Source: an uncultured Bacteroidales bacterium (GTDB taxonomy: Bacteria; Bacteroidota; Bacteroidia; Bacteroidales; Bacteroidaceae). From it: 42,592 nucleotides of DNA. Under the pieces are notes generated by a model. The model was not told the origin of the DNA. It ran no database searches and worked only from the letters and a program-made list of their open reading frames with translations. The stretch's first letter is position 1. Each line of letters begins with the position of its first letter. Shown here in pieces: positions 14,114-22,588 of this stretch. The stretch lies in assembly GCA_937898885.1 (NCBI GenBank), contig CALDKD010000005.1:1-42592 (forward strand), written 5' to 3'. A program made the translations under genes and the position numbers.

Positions 14114-15772
14114 ATGCTTAAATCCATTCAAATCAAAAGCTACGTCCTGATAAAGAGTCTTGACATTGACTTCCGTCAGGGCTTCTCTGTGCTGACAGGC
14201 CAGACCGGCGCCGGCAAATCCATCATTCTGGGTGCGCTTAACCTGCTGATGGGACAACGCGCTGAGAGCAGAGTCATAGCAGAGGGAGCGGAGAAATGTA
14301 CCGTTGAGGGGCACTTTGACATTGCAGGCTTCGGCCTGGAGAGTCTGTTTGAGAATAACGGACTTGATTTCGACGAGCACGACACTATTTTCCGGCGCGA
14401 GGTATCAATTTCCGGTAAAAGCCGTGCATTCATCAACGATACGCCAGTCAGTCTTTCCTTATTAAAGGAGATTGGCGGCCATTTGATTGATATTCACTCG
14501 CAGCATCAGAATCTATTGCTGGGAACCGAGGCTTTCCAGACCAGCGTAATTGATACCGTTGCCGGGAATGAGACCTTGCTGAGCCAGTATCGCAACGCTT
14601 ATTCGCAATACTCCAGACAATCCACAAGGCTGGACGGACTGAGAAAAGAGTCAGAGGAGTGCATCCGTGAGCAGGAATATCTTCAGTTCCAATATGATGA
14701 GCTGGAGAAGGCCCGCCTTTCCGAGGGTGAGCAGCAAGAGCTGGAGGAAGAACAAGATGTGCTCGCGCACGCAGAAGAGATAAAGGAGTGCCTGTATCAG
14801 GTATGCGAGCATCTGGAAGGAGACTCAGGAGCCATATCGGTCTTGAGGCAGGCGCTACAGTCTATGCGGGGAGCCGCACGAAACCTTCCTGCCGCAGAGC
14901 AGCTGGCAGACAGGATGGACAGCTGCCTCATAGAGATGCGCGATATCTGTAGCGAGGCATCACGATACGGAGAAGCCACGACATTCAACCCGGAGCGGCT
15001 GGATGCCATAACCGACCGCCTTGACCAGTTGTACTCTCTTATGAAGAAACATCATTGCGATACGATAGAGGCCCTCATAGAGTATGCCTCGTCCATAAGA
15101 GGAAGACTGGACAGAATGGGCTCGTATCAGGAGGAGATATCTGCTCTTGAGTCTGATGTATGCAAATCTCTCAAAGAGGCTGCCGCTCTTGCAGACAAGC
15201 TGACCAAAAGCCGCAAAAAAGCCGCAAGCGATATGGAAAAGCGCATAATACCTATGCTTATACCTCTAGGCATCCCATCTGCGCGCATTTCGGTACAAGT
15301 AACTCAAAAAGAGAGATTAGACGTAAACGGAGCGGACCAGACAGAGTTTCTTTTCTCCGCAAACCAAGGCAGCGCGCTGCAGGAACTGGCATCGGTTGCA
15401 TCGGGCGGAGAGTTGTCCAGGGTCATGCTGGCAATAAAGTCAATGATGGCGGGCGCCAGGAATCTTCCGGTAATCATATTCGACGAGATTGACACCGGAG
15501 TCTCAGGCGCTGTTGCGGAGAGGATGGCAATTATGATGCGTGATATGTGTGCGGAAGGACGTCAGGTCATTGCAATCTCGCACCTGCCACAGATAGCCGC
15601 CAAGAGTGACGCGCACTATCTTGTATATAAGGAGGAGGGCGACGACGCCACCCACACGTATATCAGAGAGCTTAATAAAGAACAAAGAATTACAGAAATA
15701 GCCCGGATGATGAGCGGAGCCACAATAACAGAGGCCGCGCTTGAGAATGCCAGGGCACTAATGAGTGAATAA
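14114..15772 (+). CDS. recN: DNA repair ATPase RecN (552 aa)
   Basis: RecN is an SMC-like protein of double-strand break repair. The start is ATG 14114 (MLKSIQIKSYVLIK), four bases after the upstream stop; a longer in-frame start at 14054 would lie inside the previous gene. Walker A is GQTGAGKS (29-36). HLIDIHSQHQN is the Q-loop region. A central coiled coil spans about residues 150-370. The ABC signature is VASGGELSRVMLAI, Walker B is VIIFDEIDTGVSG, and the switch is VIAISHLPQIAAKSD. Length and order are typical. Its TAA overlaps the rlmB ATG by one base. Confidence 0.96.
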   Translation: MLKSIQIKSYVLIKSLDIDFRQGFSVLTGQTGAGKSIILGALNLLMGQRAESRVIAEGAEKCTVEGHFDIAGFGLESLFENNGLDFDEHDTIFRREVSISGKSRAFINDTPVSLSLLKEIGGHLIDIHSQHQNLLLGTEAFQTSVIDTVAGNETLLSQYRNAYSQYSRQSTRLDGLRKESEECIREQEYLQFQYDELEKARLSEGEQQELEEEQDVLAHAEEIKECLYQVCEHLEGDSGAISVLRQALQSMRGAARNLPAAEQLADRMDSCLIEMRDICSEASRYGEATTFNPERLDAITDRLDQLYSLMKKHHCDTIEALIEYASSIRGRLDRMGSYQEEISALESDVCKSLKEAAALADKLTKSRKKAASDMEKRIIPMLIPLGIPSARISVQVTQKERLDVNGADQTEFLFSANQGSALQELASVASGGELSRVMLAIKSMMAGARNLPVIIFDEIDTGVSGAVAERMAIMMRDMCAEGRQVIAISHLPQIAAKSDAHYLVYKEEGDDATHTYIRELNKEQRITEIARMMSGATITEAALENARALMSE

Positions 15773-16509
15773 TGGATAACGGAACAATCTTCGGCATACG
15801 TGCCGTGATAGAGGCCATCGAGGCCGGCAAGGAGATAGACAAGCTGCTCATAAAGAAAGATCTTCAGGGAGACCTCTCCAAAGAGTTGTTCAATGCGCTG
15901 AAAGGACGAGGCATACCTGTTCAGAGAGTTCCCGTGGAGCGTCTGAACCGCATAACGCGCAAGAATCATCAGGGAGTAATAGCCTTTACGACAGAGATAA
16001 CATACCAGCACGTTGAGGACATAGTCCCCACTCTGTTTGAGGAGGGACGCAATCCGTTCTTCATTCTTCTGGACGGTATTACCGATGTGCGGAATTTCGG
16101 TGCCATAGCAAGAACCGCGGAATGCGCTGCCGCCGATGCCATCATCATCCCGATGCACAACAGCGTGAGCGCCACCGCCGATGCGGTCAAGACATCCGCC
16201 GGTGCCTTGCATACCATTCCAGTATGTCGTGAAGGACGTATTGACAACACCATCAGATTTCTGAAAGAGTGCGGTTTCCGCATAGTAGGCGCCACAGAGA
16301 AAGGTGAGACCAGCTACACGCAGGGCACATACACTGGACCTGTCTGTCTGATTATGGGAGCCGAGGACACCGGTATCCCGGCTGAGCACCTGTCAATGTG
16401 CGACGAATGGGTCCGCATTCCGATACTTGGCAAGATAGAGTCGCTCAATGTATCAGTTGCGGCAGGAATACTTATTTATGAAATTGTAAAACAAAGACTT
16501 GAGCAATAA
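15772..16509 (+). CDS. rlmB: SpoU-family rRNA 2'-O-methyltransferase RlmB (245 aa)
   Basis: This is a TrmH/SpoU methyltransferase that uses SAM to methylate a ribose 2'-OH, most likely G2251 of 23S rRNA. The N-terminal substrate-binding domain (IFGIRAVIEAIEAGKEIDKL, to about residue 80) is characteristic of RlmB. Motif 1 is LLDGITDVRNFGAIARTAEC, motif 2 is LIMGAEDTGIP, and motif 3 is IPILGKIESLNVSVAAGIL; together they form the trefoil knot. It overlaps both neighbours by one base. Confidence 0.93.
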   Translation: MDNGTIFGIRAVIEAIEAGKEIDKLLIKKDLQGDLSKELFNALKGRGIPVQRVPVERLNRITRKNHQGVIAFTTEITYQHVEDIVPTLFEEGRNPFFILLDGITDVRNFGAIARTAECAAADAIIIPMHNSVSATADAVKTSAGALHTIPVCREGRIDNTIRFLKECGFRIVGATEKGETSYTQGTYTGPVCLIMGAEDTGIPAEHLSMCDEWVRIPILGKIESLNVSVAAGILIYEIVKQRLEQ

Positions 16510-18203
16510 TGCGTAGAATTATTATTACAGCCATAGCGCTTCTGACGGTTGTCTCATCAACATTTGCCGCAAAGATGCCGAAATGGGTCAAGAGCAGCCG
16601 CAATGCCGTCTGTCAGATAATCGCATACAACGAGGAAGGCAATGAGACTGGCCGCGCCACAGGTTTCATAGTAAGTCCGGACGGAACCGGAATCTCAGAA
16701 TACGATATTTTCTCAAACGCGGCCACAGCAGTAGCAATAGACTCAAAAGGTGTGAGCCATAACATCTCTTACCTGCTTGGCGCGAATCGAATATACGATG
16801 TTGTACGCTTCAAAATGGAGACAGACAAGCAGACGACAGCACTGAATATGTCAGAATCGGCCGCACAGGAGGGTGAGACACTTTATATGCTGCCCTACTC
16901 CACAGAAAAGAGCATACAGCCGGTTTTGCTCACAATTCAGAAAAACACAGGTATGGCAGGAGACTACACCTATTATTCATTAAGTGGCGGTTTTATGAGC
17001 GATGCCGCAGGCTGCCCGCTGCTGAATGCGGACGGACAGGTTGTCGGGGTGATTCAGAGCTCCATTGAGACAGACACCTGCAACTATGCGATTGACAGCC
17101 GTTACGCAGGCTCACTGGCCATATCATCGGCACTGACGTTGAACGATGACAACTACAAGGGCTTGACATTTCCCAAGGCCTTGCCAGACAACGAGGAGCA
17201 GGCACAGGTGTTTCTTTTTATGAATCAGGGAGGCGATCCGGACAGATACAGCAAGATACTGGATCAGTTCATCAGCCAGTATCCGGAGAGTCCCGAGGGC
17301 TATATTAGAAAAGGTACTCTGCTCATTACAAGCGGAGACTCTACCAGATATGATGATGGCATAGCCCTTATGGACAAGGCAGCCGGAATAGCGACGCAGA
17401 AGGATAACGCCCTGTTTGAGTATGCCCGGCTGATATATGCCACCCTTACCTCTCAGCCCGTTGTCCGCAAGGAAGGCTGGAATCTGGATAACGCATTGGG
17501 CAAGATCAACGAGGCCATCAGCATAAATGAGGTGCCAGCCTACCTACAGCTTCAGGGCAACATTCTCTACTCTCTTGAGAGATATGCCGATGCTCTTGAC
17601 AGCTACAGAAAACTCAACAAGACAAACATGGCATCGCCAGAGACCTATTATTACACATCTGTAATCAAAGGCAAGATGAATGCCGGCGCCGATGAGATAA
17701 TAGCGACACTGGATAGTGCCGTAAACTTCTACGGAAGGCCTTACACATCAAATGTGGCGCCGTTCATACTTGAGCGTGCCACGACAAAAGAAGGGCTTGA
17801 GAGATACCGTGACGCCGTGCTTGACTTGAATGAGTACGAGCGAATTGTCGGTGCATCCAATCTCTCATCTGAGTACTATTACTACCGTGAGCAGATTGAG
17901 ATTAAGGCAAAGATGTATGAGCAGGCCATCAGAGACATTGAGAGGGCGGTGCTGCTGGCCCCCGACGATATGGGCCTCAGCCTTGAGCAGGCCAGCCTGC
18001 TTCTACGGATGGGAATGGTAGCGGAAGCCACACCTATTATGAGAAAGCTCGTGACGGAGTATCCCGATGACACTGACTGCCAGCGTCTGATGGGTATCTG
18101 CCTGATGCGCTCAGACAACGAGGCACAAGCCAAAGTCCATTTGCAGAAGGCAAAGGAACTTGGCGATGAGCTGGCAGACCAGCTGCTTAAGACAATAAAA
18201 TAG
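16509..18203 (+). CDS. Secreted trypsin-like (probably inactive) protease domain plus TPR repeats (564 aa)
   Basis: A signal peptide is visible (MRRIIITAIALLTVV, then SSTFA). Residues about 25-205 resemble the chymotrypsin-fold domain of DegP-like proteins: NAVCQIIAYNEE, ATGFIVSPDG and GCPLLNADGQVVGVIQSS. The usual catalytic His segment (T-N-x-H-V) is replaced by SEYDIF, and the serine of G-N-S-G is Ala167 in SDAAGCPL, so the site looks dead. Residues about 230-560 hold TPR-like repeats (PEGYIRKGTLLI, ALDSYRKLNK, AIRDIERAVLLAPDD, AEATPIMRKLVTEYPDD). It is probably a periplasmic scaffold. The gene ends the dnaN-recN run and converges with the CobW gene 20 bases away. Confidence 0.75.
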   Translation: MRRIIITAIALLTVVSSTFAAKMPKWVKSSRNAVCQIIAYNEEGNETGRATGFIVSPDGTGISEYDIFSNAATAVAIDSKGVSHNISYLLGANRIYDVVRFKMETDKQTTALNMSESAAQEGETLYMLPYSTEKSIQPVLLTIQKNTGMAGDYTYYSLSGGFMSDAAGCPLLNADGQVVGVIQSSIETDTCNYAIDSRYAGSLAISSALTLNDDNYKGLTFPKALPDNEEQAQVFLFMNQGGDPDRYSKILDQFISQYPESPEGYIRKGTLLITSGDSTRYDDGIALMDKAAGIATQKDNALFEYARLIYATLTSQPVVRKEGWNLDNALGKINEAISINEVPAYLQLQGNILYSLERYADALDSYRKLNKTNMASPETYYYTSVIKGKMNAGADEIIATLDSAVNFYGRPYTSNVAPFILERATTKEGLERYRDAVLDLNEYERIVGASNLSSEYYYYREQIEIKAKMYEQAIRDIERAVLLAPDDMGLSLEQASLLLRMGMVAEATPIMRKLVTEYPDDTDCQRLMGICLMRSDNEAQAKVHLQKAKELGDELADQLLKTIK

Positions 18204-18223
18204 ACTGGAATTCAGAGAACGCT

Positions 18224-19342
18224 TTAATCCAGACAGGCATCAAGAGCACGTTTTATGGCGGCGGTATCCATATTCTGGCCTATGAAGACCAGTTTCTGCA
18301 TTCTGTCGCCATACTCAGGATCCCAGTCGCGCTGAAGAGCGGCATCGCGCGCAAGCTCTCTCATAAGCTCATCCTCTGGCATTGTGGCATACCACTGGCC
18401 CACATTCTTCATTGATATCTGGGTCCCGGCCTGTTCAAAGATGTAACATACATCAAACTCCTCCGAGAAATAGCACATTCCTTTGGCACGGATTACTCCC
18501 GCCGGCCAGTGTCTTGCTACGAAGAAGTCAAATTTATCAAGATTGAGAGGTCTGCGGCTGAAATAGACATAGGTTCCGATGCCATACTCAAGAGCCTCGC
18601 CCTCTTCCTCCTCCGCACCTTTCTCCACCTCGGTTATCCAGGTGGCAGAAGCGGCTACAGAGTCATAATTGAAAAGACCGGTATTCAGAATCCTGTCCAT
18701 ATCGACCTCACCGAAATCACATTCTATTATCTGTGCCTTTGGCTGCAAGGCGCGCACTATCTCACGGACTTTTCCAAGCTCAGAGGCACTCACTTCCGAG
18801 GCCTTGTTCAGAAGCACTATATTACAGAACTCTATCTGCTGAATCACCAGATTCTCAATATCATCCTCGGCAATGTTTCCACGCAGAAGGTCCTTGGCAC
18901 AAGAGAACTCATCGCGCATACGGCGGGCATCGACAACCGTTACTATACAGTCCAGACGAGCCGTACCATTGCTGGTATATTTCTCGCCCATATATGGTAT
19001 TGAACAAATAGTACGCGCAATAGGCTCCGGCTCGCAGATTCCGCTTGCCTCTATTACCAGATAGTCAAACTTGCGCATCGACACGATCTCATTTATCTGC
19101 TCCACCAGATCCATCTTCAGAGTACAGCAGATGCAACCGTTTGTAAGAGCCATAAGACTCTCATCGCGCTTGCCTACCACACCATCTCTCTCTATCAGGT
19201 CCGCGTCTATGTTCACCTCACCTATATCATTGACTATGACCGCAAATCGCAGGCCTTTCCTGTTCGTGAGTATCTTATTTACAAGTGTAGTCTTTCCGCT
19301 GCCAAGATAACCGGTCAGCAACAGCACGGGAGTCTCTTTCAT
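18224..19342 (-). CDS. CobW/COG0523-family metal-chaperone GTPase (372 aa)
   Basis: This is a GTPase of the COG0523 group, which delivers or handles metals such as Zn or Co. G1 is GYLGSGKTTLVN (about residues 11-22). The metal-binding CxCC motif is in TNGCICCTL (about 68-76). The switch/G3 region is VIEASGICEP, and G4-like LLNKASE is present. The C-terminal CobW domain follows (HWPAGVIRAKGMCYF, about residues 275-372, with RLVFIGQNMD-like ending KLVFIGQNMD). No Zur or cobalamin element is seen upstream, so the metal cannot be named. It is transcribed away from the OmpA gene terminator. Confidence 0.9.
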   Translation of the reverse strand: MKETPVLLLTGYLGSGKTTLVNKILTNRKGLRFAVIVNDIGEVNIDADLIERDGVVGKRDESLMALTNGCICCTLKMDLVEQINEIVSMRKFDYLVIEASGICEPEPIARTICSIPYMGEKYTSNGTARLDCIVTVVDARRMRDEFSCAKDLLRGNIAEDDIENLVIQQIEFCNIVLLNKASEVSASELGKVREIVRALQPKAQIIECDFGEVDMDRILNTGLFNYDSVAASATWITEVEKGAEEEEGEALEYGIGTYVYFSRRPLNLDKFDFFVARHWPAGVIRAKGMCYFSEEFDVCYIFEQAGTQISMKNVGQWYATMPEDELMRELARDAALQRDWDPEYGDRMQKLVFIGQNMDTAAIKRALDACLD

Positions 19343-19373
19343 ATTTTCTTATATAGAGTTTGATGTTTTGTGT

Positions 19374-19414
19374 GAAAAAAGACAGCCTGCAAGGTTCGCG
19401 CCAGGCAGACTGTC
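19374..19414 (-). terminator. Terminator after the OmpA-like gene
   Basis: On the minus strand GACAGTCTGC pairs with GCAGGCTGTC (one T-G wobble) across a 14-base loop, followed by six T. It lies 24 bases past the stop and before the CobW-type gene. Confidence 0.85.
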
Positions 19415-19437
19415 AAAAGAATCAATCAGTGACGGAA

Positions 19438-20121
19438 TCAGAGAGTACCCTGCTCGGCCTGCTGAATCATAGTCTCATTTGCAGAGATGAATATCTCCAC
19501 GCGACGGTTCTGTGAACGGCCCTCCTCTGTTGAGTTGTCTGCGACAGGCATTGAATAAGACTTGCCCTCGGATGTCATACGCTCTTTTGCAATTCCGCAA
19601 TCTGAGAGATACTTAGACACCGCATTGGCTCTCTGAAGAGACAGTTTCTCGTTAACAGCGTCGGAACCGGTGTTGTCGGTATGACCGTAAACAGTAATAT
19701 CAGTCTCAGGCAGATCCTTCATCTGCTCAGCGAACGATTTCAGAGCCTCCTTTGACGCAGCGCTCAATGTAGAGCTGTTGGTCTTAAACAAAATACCGCT
19801 CTCAAATGTAACCTTGATGGCGTCCAGGCCGTTCACATCCTGTACGGTCTCAACCTGAGCGTTCTCAATTGCGGCAAGCTCCTTTGCCTTCTGATCCATC
19901 TTATTGCCGATAATGGCACCAACGCCGGCACCGATCATTGTACCGATTGCGGAACCGATGGCGGCACTCTTGCCATCCTTGCCAATCAGAGCGCCGACAC
20001 CTGCGCCAACAGCCGCACCGCTGCCGCCGCCTATAGTCGCACCAGAAGCGAGTTTAGTCCAAGATGAGCATCCTGAAAATACCAGAGATGCGGAAAGAAT
20101 AATAGCCAATACCTTTTTCAT
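19438..20121 (-). CDS. OmpA-family lipoprotein with glycine-zipper segment (227 aa)
   Basis: The start at ATG 20121 (MKKVLAIILSASLVFSGC) gives a lipobox with Cys18; an upstream ATG at 20232 would mask it and lies before the promoter. Residues about 28-75 are a glycine zipper (GAAVGAGVGALIGKDGKS, GTMIGAGVGAIIGNKMD), which can insert in membranes. Residues about 110-220 are an OmpA C-terminal peptidoglycan-binding domain: VYGHTDNTGSDAVNEKLS, LQRANAVSKYL and EEGRSQNRRVEIFI, with the conserved Asp and Arg that bind diaminopimelate. It likely tethers outer membrane and cell wall. It is a single-gene unit with its own promoter and terminator. Confidence 0.92.
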   Translation of the reverse strand: MKKVLAIILSASLVFSGCSSWTKLASGATIGGGSGAAVGAGVGALIGKDGKSAAIGSAIGTMIGAGVGAIIGNKMDQKAKELAAIENAQVETVQDVNGLDAIKVTFESGILFKTNSSTLSAASKEALKSFAEQMKDLPETDITVYGHTDNTGSDAVNEKLSLQRANAVSKYLSDCGIAKERMTSEGKSYSMPVADNSTEEGRSQNRRVEIFISANETMIQQAEQGTL

Positions 20122-20146
20122 TTTCGTATTTTTAAGAATTATGATG

Positions 20147-20154
20147 CAAAAATA
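20147..20154 (-). promoter_or_regulatory. -7 box of the OmpA-like gene
   Basis: On the minus strand TATTTTTG matches TAnnTTTG, 26 bases before the ATG. Confidence 0.55.
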
Positions 20155-20242
20155 ATAATAATTCCAAATAGGAGACAGACTGAATTCAAAATAAGTTTCA
20201 ACACATATATGGTACATACAAAAAACATTCATATTTTTACAA

Positions 20243-20260
20243 GGCGGGACTCAACCCGCC
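20243..20260 (+). promoter_or_regulatory. GC-rich hairpin just upstream of the rsh start
   Basis: GGCGGG (20243-20248) and CCCGCC (20255-20260) pair perfectly around ACTCAA. It ends 11 bases before the ATG at 20272, and the likely ribosome site AGGA lies between them. It stands out in an AT-rich leader and could modulate translation. No T-run follows. Confidence 0.5.
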
Positions 20261-20271
20261 AACAGGACAAT

Positions 20272-22488
20272 ATGCTTAAAGATATAGATACCCTACTTAA
20301 TATATATGACGCCACAGACAAGAGCATAGTACAAATGGCTTACGACACGGCACTCTCCTCGCTGAAAGAAGTGACTAGAAGTGACGGCTCGCCATTTATT
20401 GGCCACCCTTTGAATGTGGCTTACATCTCCGCCTTTGAGATTGGGCTTCCCGCCCCGTGCACGGCGGCGGTATTCTTGCACGAGGCCTTGACTAGGGGGA
20501 ATGCTGACATCAGCATCCTGAACGGTTTTCCTGCCGACATAACCACGCTTGTGCAAGGATTGAATCATATATCATCAATAAAGCCAAAGGATACAAGACT
20601 TGAGGCCGAGAACTACAAGAAACTGATAGTAGCCTACTCGTCAGACCCTCGAATCACAGTACTGAAACTGGCAGACAGGCTGGAGGTGATGCGCTCACTG
20701 GATATTTTTCCAAAGACAGCCAGAGACAACAAGGTACTTGAGACACTGCTTCTATATATTCCGCTGGCGCACCAGTTAGGTCTCTACAACATGAAGAGTG
20801 AGCTGGAGGATATCTATTTCAGATATGCTGAGCCACAGCAGTACCGTTCCATAAAGAACAATCTCCTGGCCACCGAAAAAGATAGAAAAAAGATAACAGA
20901 ACAGTTCATTGAGCCGCTCAAGGAGAAGCTTCAGGAAGCAGGCATCTCATACACTCTGAAAGTCCGTACCAAGACTGCCTACTCCATCTGGACAAAGATG
21001 AGGAAGCAGAATGTGGGGTTCTCCGGCGTGTTTGATGTTTTCGCAATCAGATTCATCATCGACCCTGAGCAAAGCGAGTCGGTCACTGACCAGCAAGGCA
21101 ATCCCTTGGAAGGCATAGAGTTGGAAAGGGCCCTATGCTGGAAGGTTTTCTCTTTCGTCACCGAAAGATACAAGTCCGACACAAGCCGGCTGCGCGACTG
21201 GCTCACCAAGCCCAAACCGAACGGATACGAATCGCTGCATATCACAGTGAGCGACAGCGACGGAGCTGTACTGGAGGTGCAGATACGCACGCGCCGGATG
21301 GACGAGACGGCCGAAAAGGGACTGGCATCGCACTGGTCTTACAAGGGAATACACTCCGAGGAGAAGCTTACCACCTGGATGAAAGCGGCAAGAACTATGT
21401 TGGAGCAGGGCAAGAGCGGCCAGACGCTCTCTCCTCGCGACTACGGAGAGGAGGAAGTCCTGCCAACGCCACCGGCCGACGATATCTTTGTCTTCACGCC
21501 GTCAGGAGAGCTTCGCCGGCTGCGTTCGGGATCAACCGTACTTGATTTCGCATTCGACATCCACACAGGACTGGGATGTCGTTGCACAGGAGGAAAAGTT
21601 AACGGCAAGGGCGTCTCAATACGCGATGAGCTGCACACAGGTGATGTTGTGGAGATTATTACAAGCAGGAATCAACATCCCACACAAGCCTGGCTGAACT
21701 TTGTTGTAACAGGCAAGGCGAGAAGCAAAATACGGCAGAAGCTCAAGGAAGAGGAGTTCAAGATTGCCGCCCAGGGCAAGGAACTGCTGGAGCGGCGTCT
21801 GAGAAACTGGAAAATGGAGATCTCAGACCAGGAGCTTACTGATTTACTCAGAAAGTGGCAGATAAAGACAAAGAACTCATTCTTCGCCGACCTGGCAAGC
21901 GGGAAGACCGACATCATAGCCGTGCGGGATGCTATTCTGGCACAACGGGCAGAACGGGCACCCGCATCGCACGAGAGGCAGGAGGAGCGCAAAGAATGGG
22001 AACGCACCGCCTCACAGCAGGCCTCCGGAAGCGATGACATACTGGTTCTGAACGCCGATGATGTGAGGGGCCTCGACTACAAGATGGCCCGTTGCTGTCA
22101 CCCGGTATATGGTGATGACGTTTTTGGATTTGTAACCATACGCGAGGGTGTGAAAATACATCGGATGTCTTGCGCCAACGCCTCCAGACTTATTGAGAAA
22201 TATCCTTACAGAATACAGAAGGTGGCATGGAGTGACACACCAAGCGGGGCTGGCTTTCAGACGACGCTTCGCATCACCACCATACACGAGAACTCCGTAA
22301 TCACACAGATCAGCAATGTAACCGAACAGTTCAAGGCATCAATACGCGGGCTGAACGTCTCAGAGAGCACACGGACCGGCACATACGAGATTCAGCTCAC
22401 CATTTCCGTCAGCAGCAACCTGGAGTTGAACAAGGTCATCGCTGGAATCCGCTCCATAAAGAGCGTGACCAGAGTGCTTCGCTCATAG
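20272..22488 (+). CDS. rsh: RelA/SpoT homolog, predicted (p)ppGpp synthetase (738 aa)
   Basis: The start is placed at ATG 20272 (MLKDIDTLLNIYD), after a hairpin; ATG 20209 is possible. Domain order is HD hydrolase (1-155), synthetase (about 225-385), TGS (IFVFTPSGELRRLRSG, about 405-465), the cysteine-rich region (MARCCHPVYGDDVFGF) and a C-terminal ACT domain. In the HD domain, His45, His70 and Asp135 remain, but the metal Asp after His70 is Glu71 and the catalytic Glu-Asp pair is Thr74-Arg75, so hydrolysis is probably lost. The synthetase keeps RTKTAYSIWTKM, PKPNGYESLHI and LEVQIRTRRMDETAEKG. This points to a RelA-type synthetase, and a second hydrolytic RSH is expected elsewhere. Confidence 0.93.
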   Translation: MLKDIDTLLNIYDATDKSIVQMAYDTALSSLKEVTRSDGSPFIGHPLNVAYISAFEIGLPAPCTAAVFLHEALTRGNADISILNGFPADITTLVQGLNHISSIKPKDTRLEAENYKKLIVAYSSDPRITVLKLADRLEVMRSLDIFPKTARDNKVLETLLLYIPLAHQLGLYNMKSELEDIYFRYAEPQQYRSIKNNLLATEKDRKKITEQFIEPLKEKLQEAGISYTLKVRTKTAYSIWTKMRKQNVGFSGVFDVFAIRFIIDPEQSESVTDQQGNPLEGIELERALCWKVFSFVTERYKSDTSRLRDWLTKPKPNGYESLHITVSDSDGAVLEVQIRTRRMDETAEKGLASHWSYKGIHSEEKLTTWMKAARTMLEQGKSGQTLSPRDYGEEEVLPTPPADDIFVFTPSGELRRLRSGSTVLDFAFDIHTGLGCRCTGGKVNGKGVSIRDELHTGDVVEIITSRNQHPTQAWLNFVVTGKARSKIRQKLKEEEFKIAAQGKELLERRLRNWKMEISDQELTDLLRKWQIKTKNSFFADLASGKTDIIAVRDAILAQRAERAPASHERQEERKEWERTASQQASGSDDILVLNADDVRGLDYKMARCCHPVYGDDVFGFVTIREGVKIHRMSCANASRLIEKYPYRIQKVAWSDTPSGAGFQTTLRITTIHENSVITQISNVTEQFKASIRGLNVSESTRTGTYEIQLTISVSSNLELNKVIAGIRSIKSVTRVLRS

Positions 22489-22553
22489 CAATAAAGTCAG
22501 ACAATTGTTGATAACTAGGTTCGCGCACACGCGTGGGATTTCGCATAATTGAG

Positions 22554-22561
22554 TAACTTTG
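22554..22561 (+). promoter_or_regulatory. -7 box of the phoH-pyrF unit
   Basis: TAACTTTG matches TAnnTTTG. It lies 28 bases before ATG 22589 and probably drives the whole overlapping run through pyrF. The 100-base gap before it holds no gene and no clear terminator. Confidence 0.65.
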
Positions 22562-22588
22562 CGTACGAAAAGAAAGCGTTCCGGCCGA

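Noticed and set aside
15616..16389. A 257-residue minus-strand frame across recN and rlmB
   Set aside because: It is antisense to two well-supported genes, with low-complexity residue use and no recognised motif.
22559..22588. TTG start for PhoH
   Set aside because: The TTG is part of the -7 box TAACTTTG, so it cannot be in the transcript.
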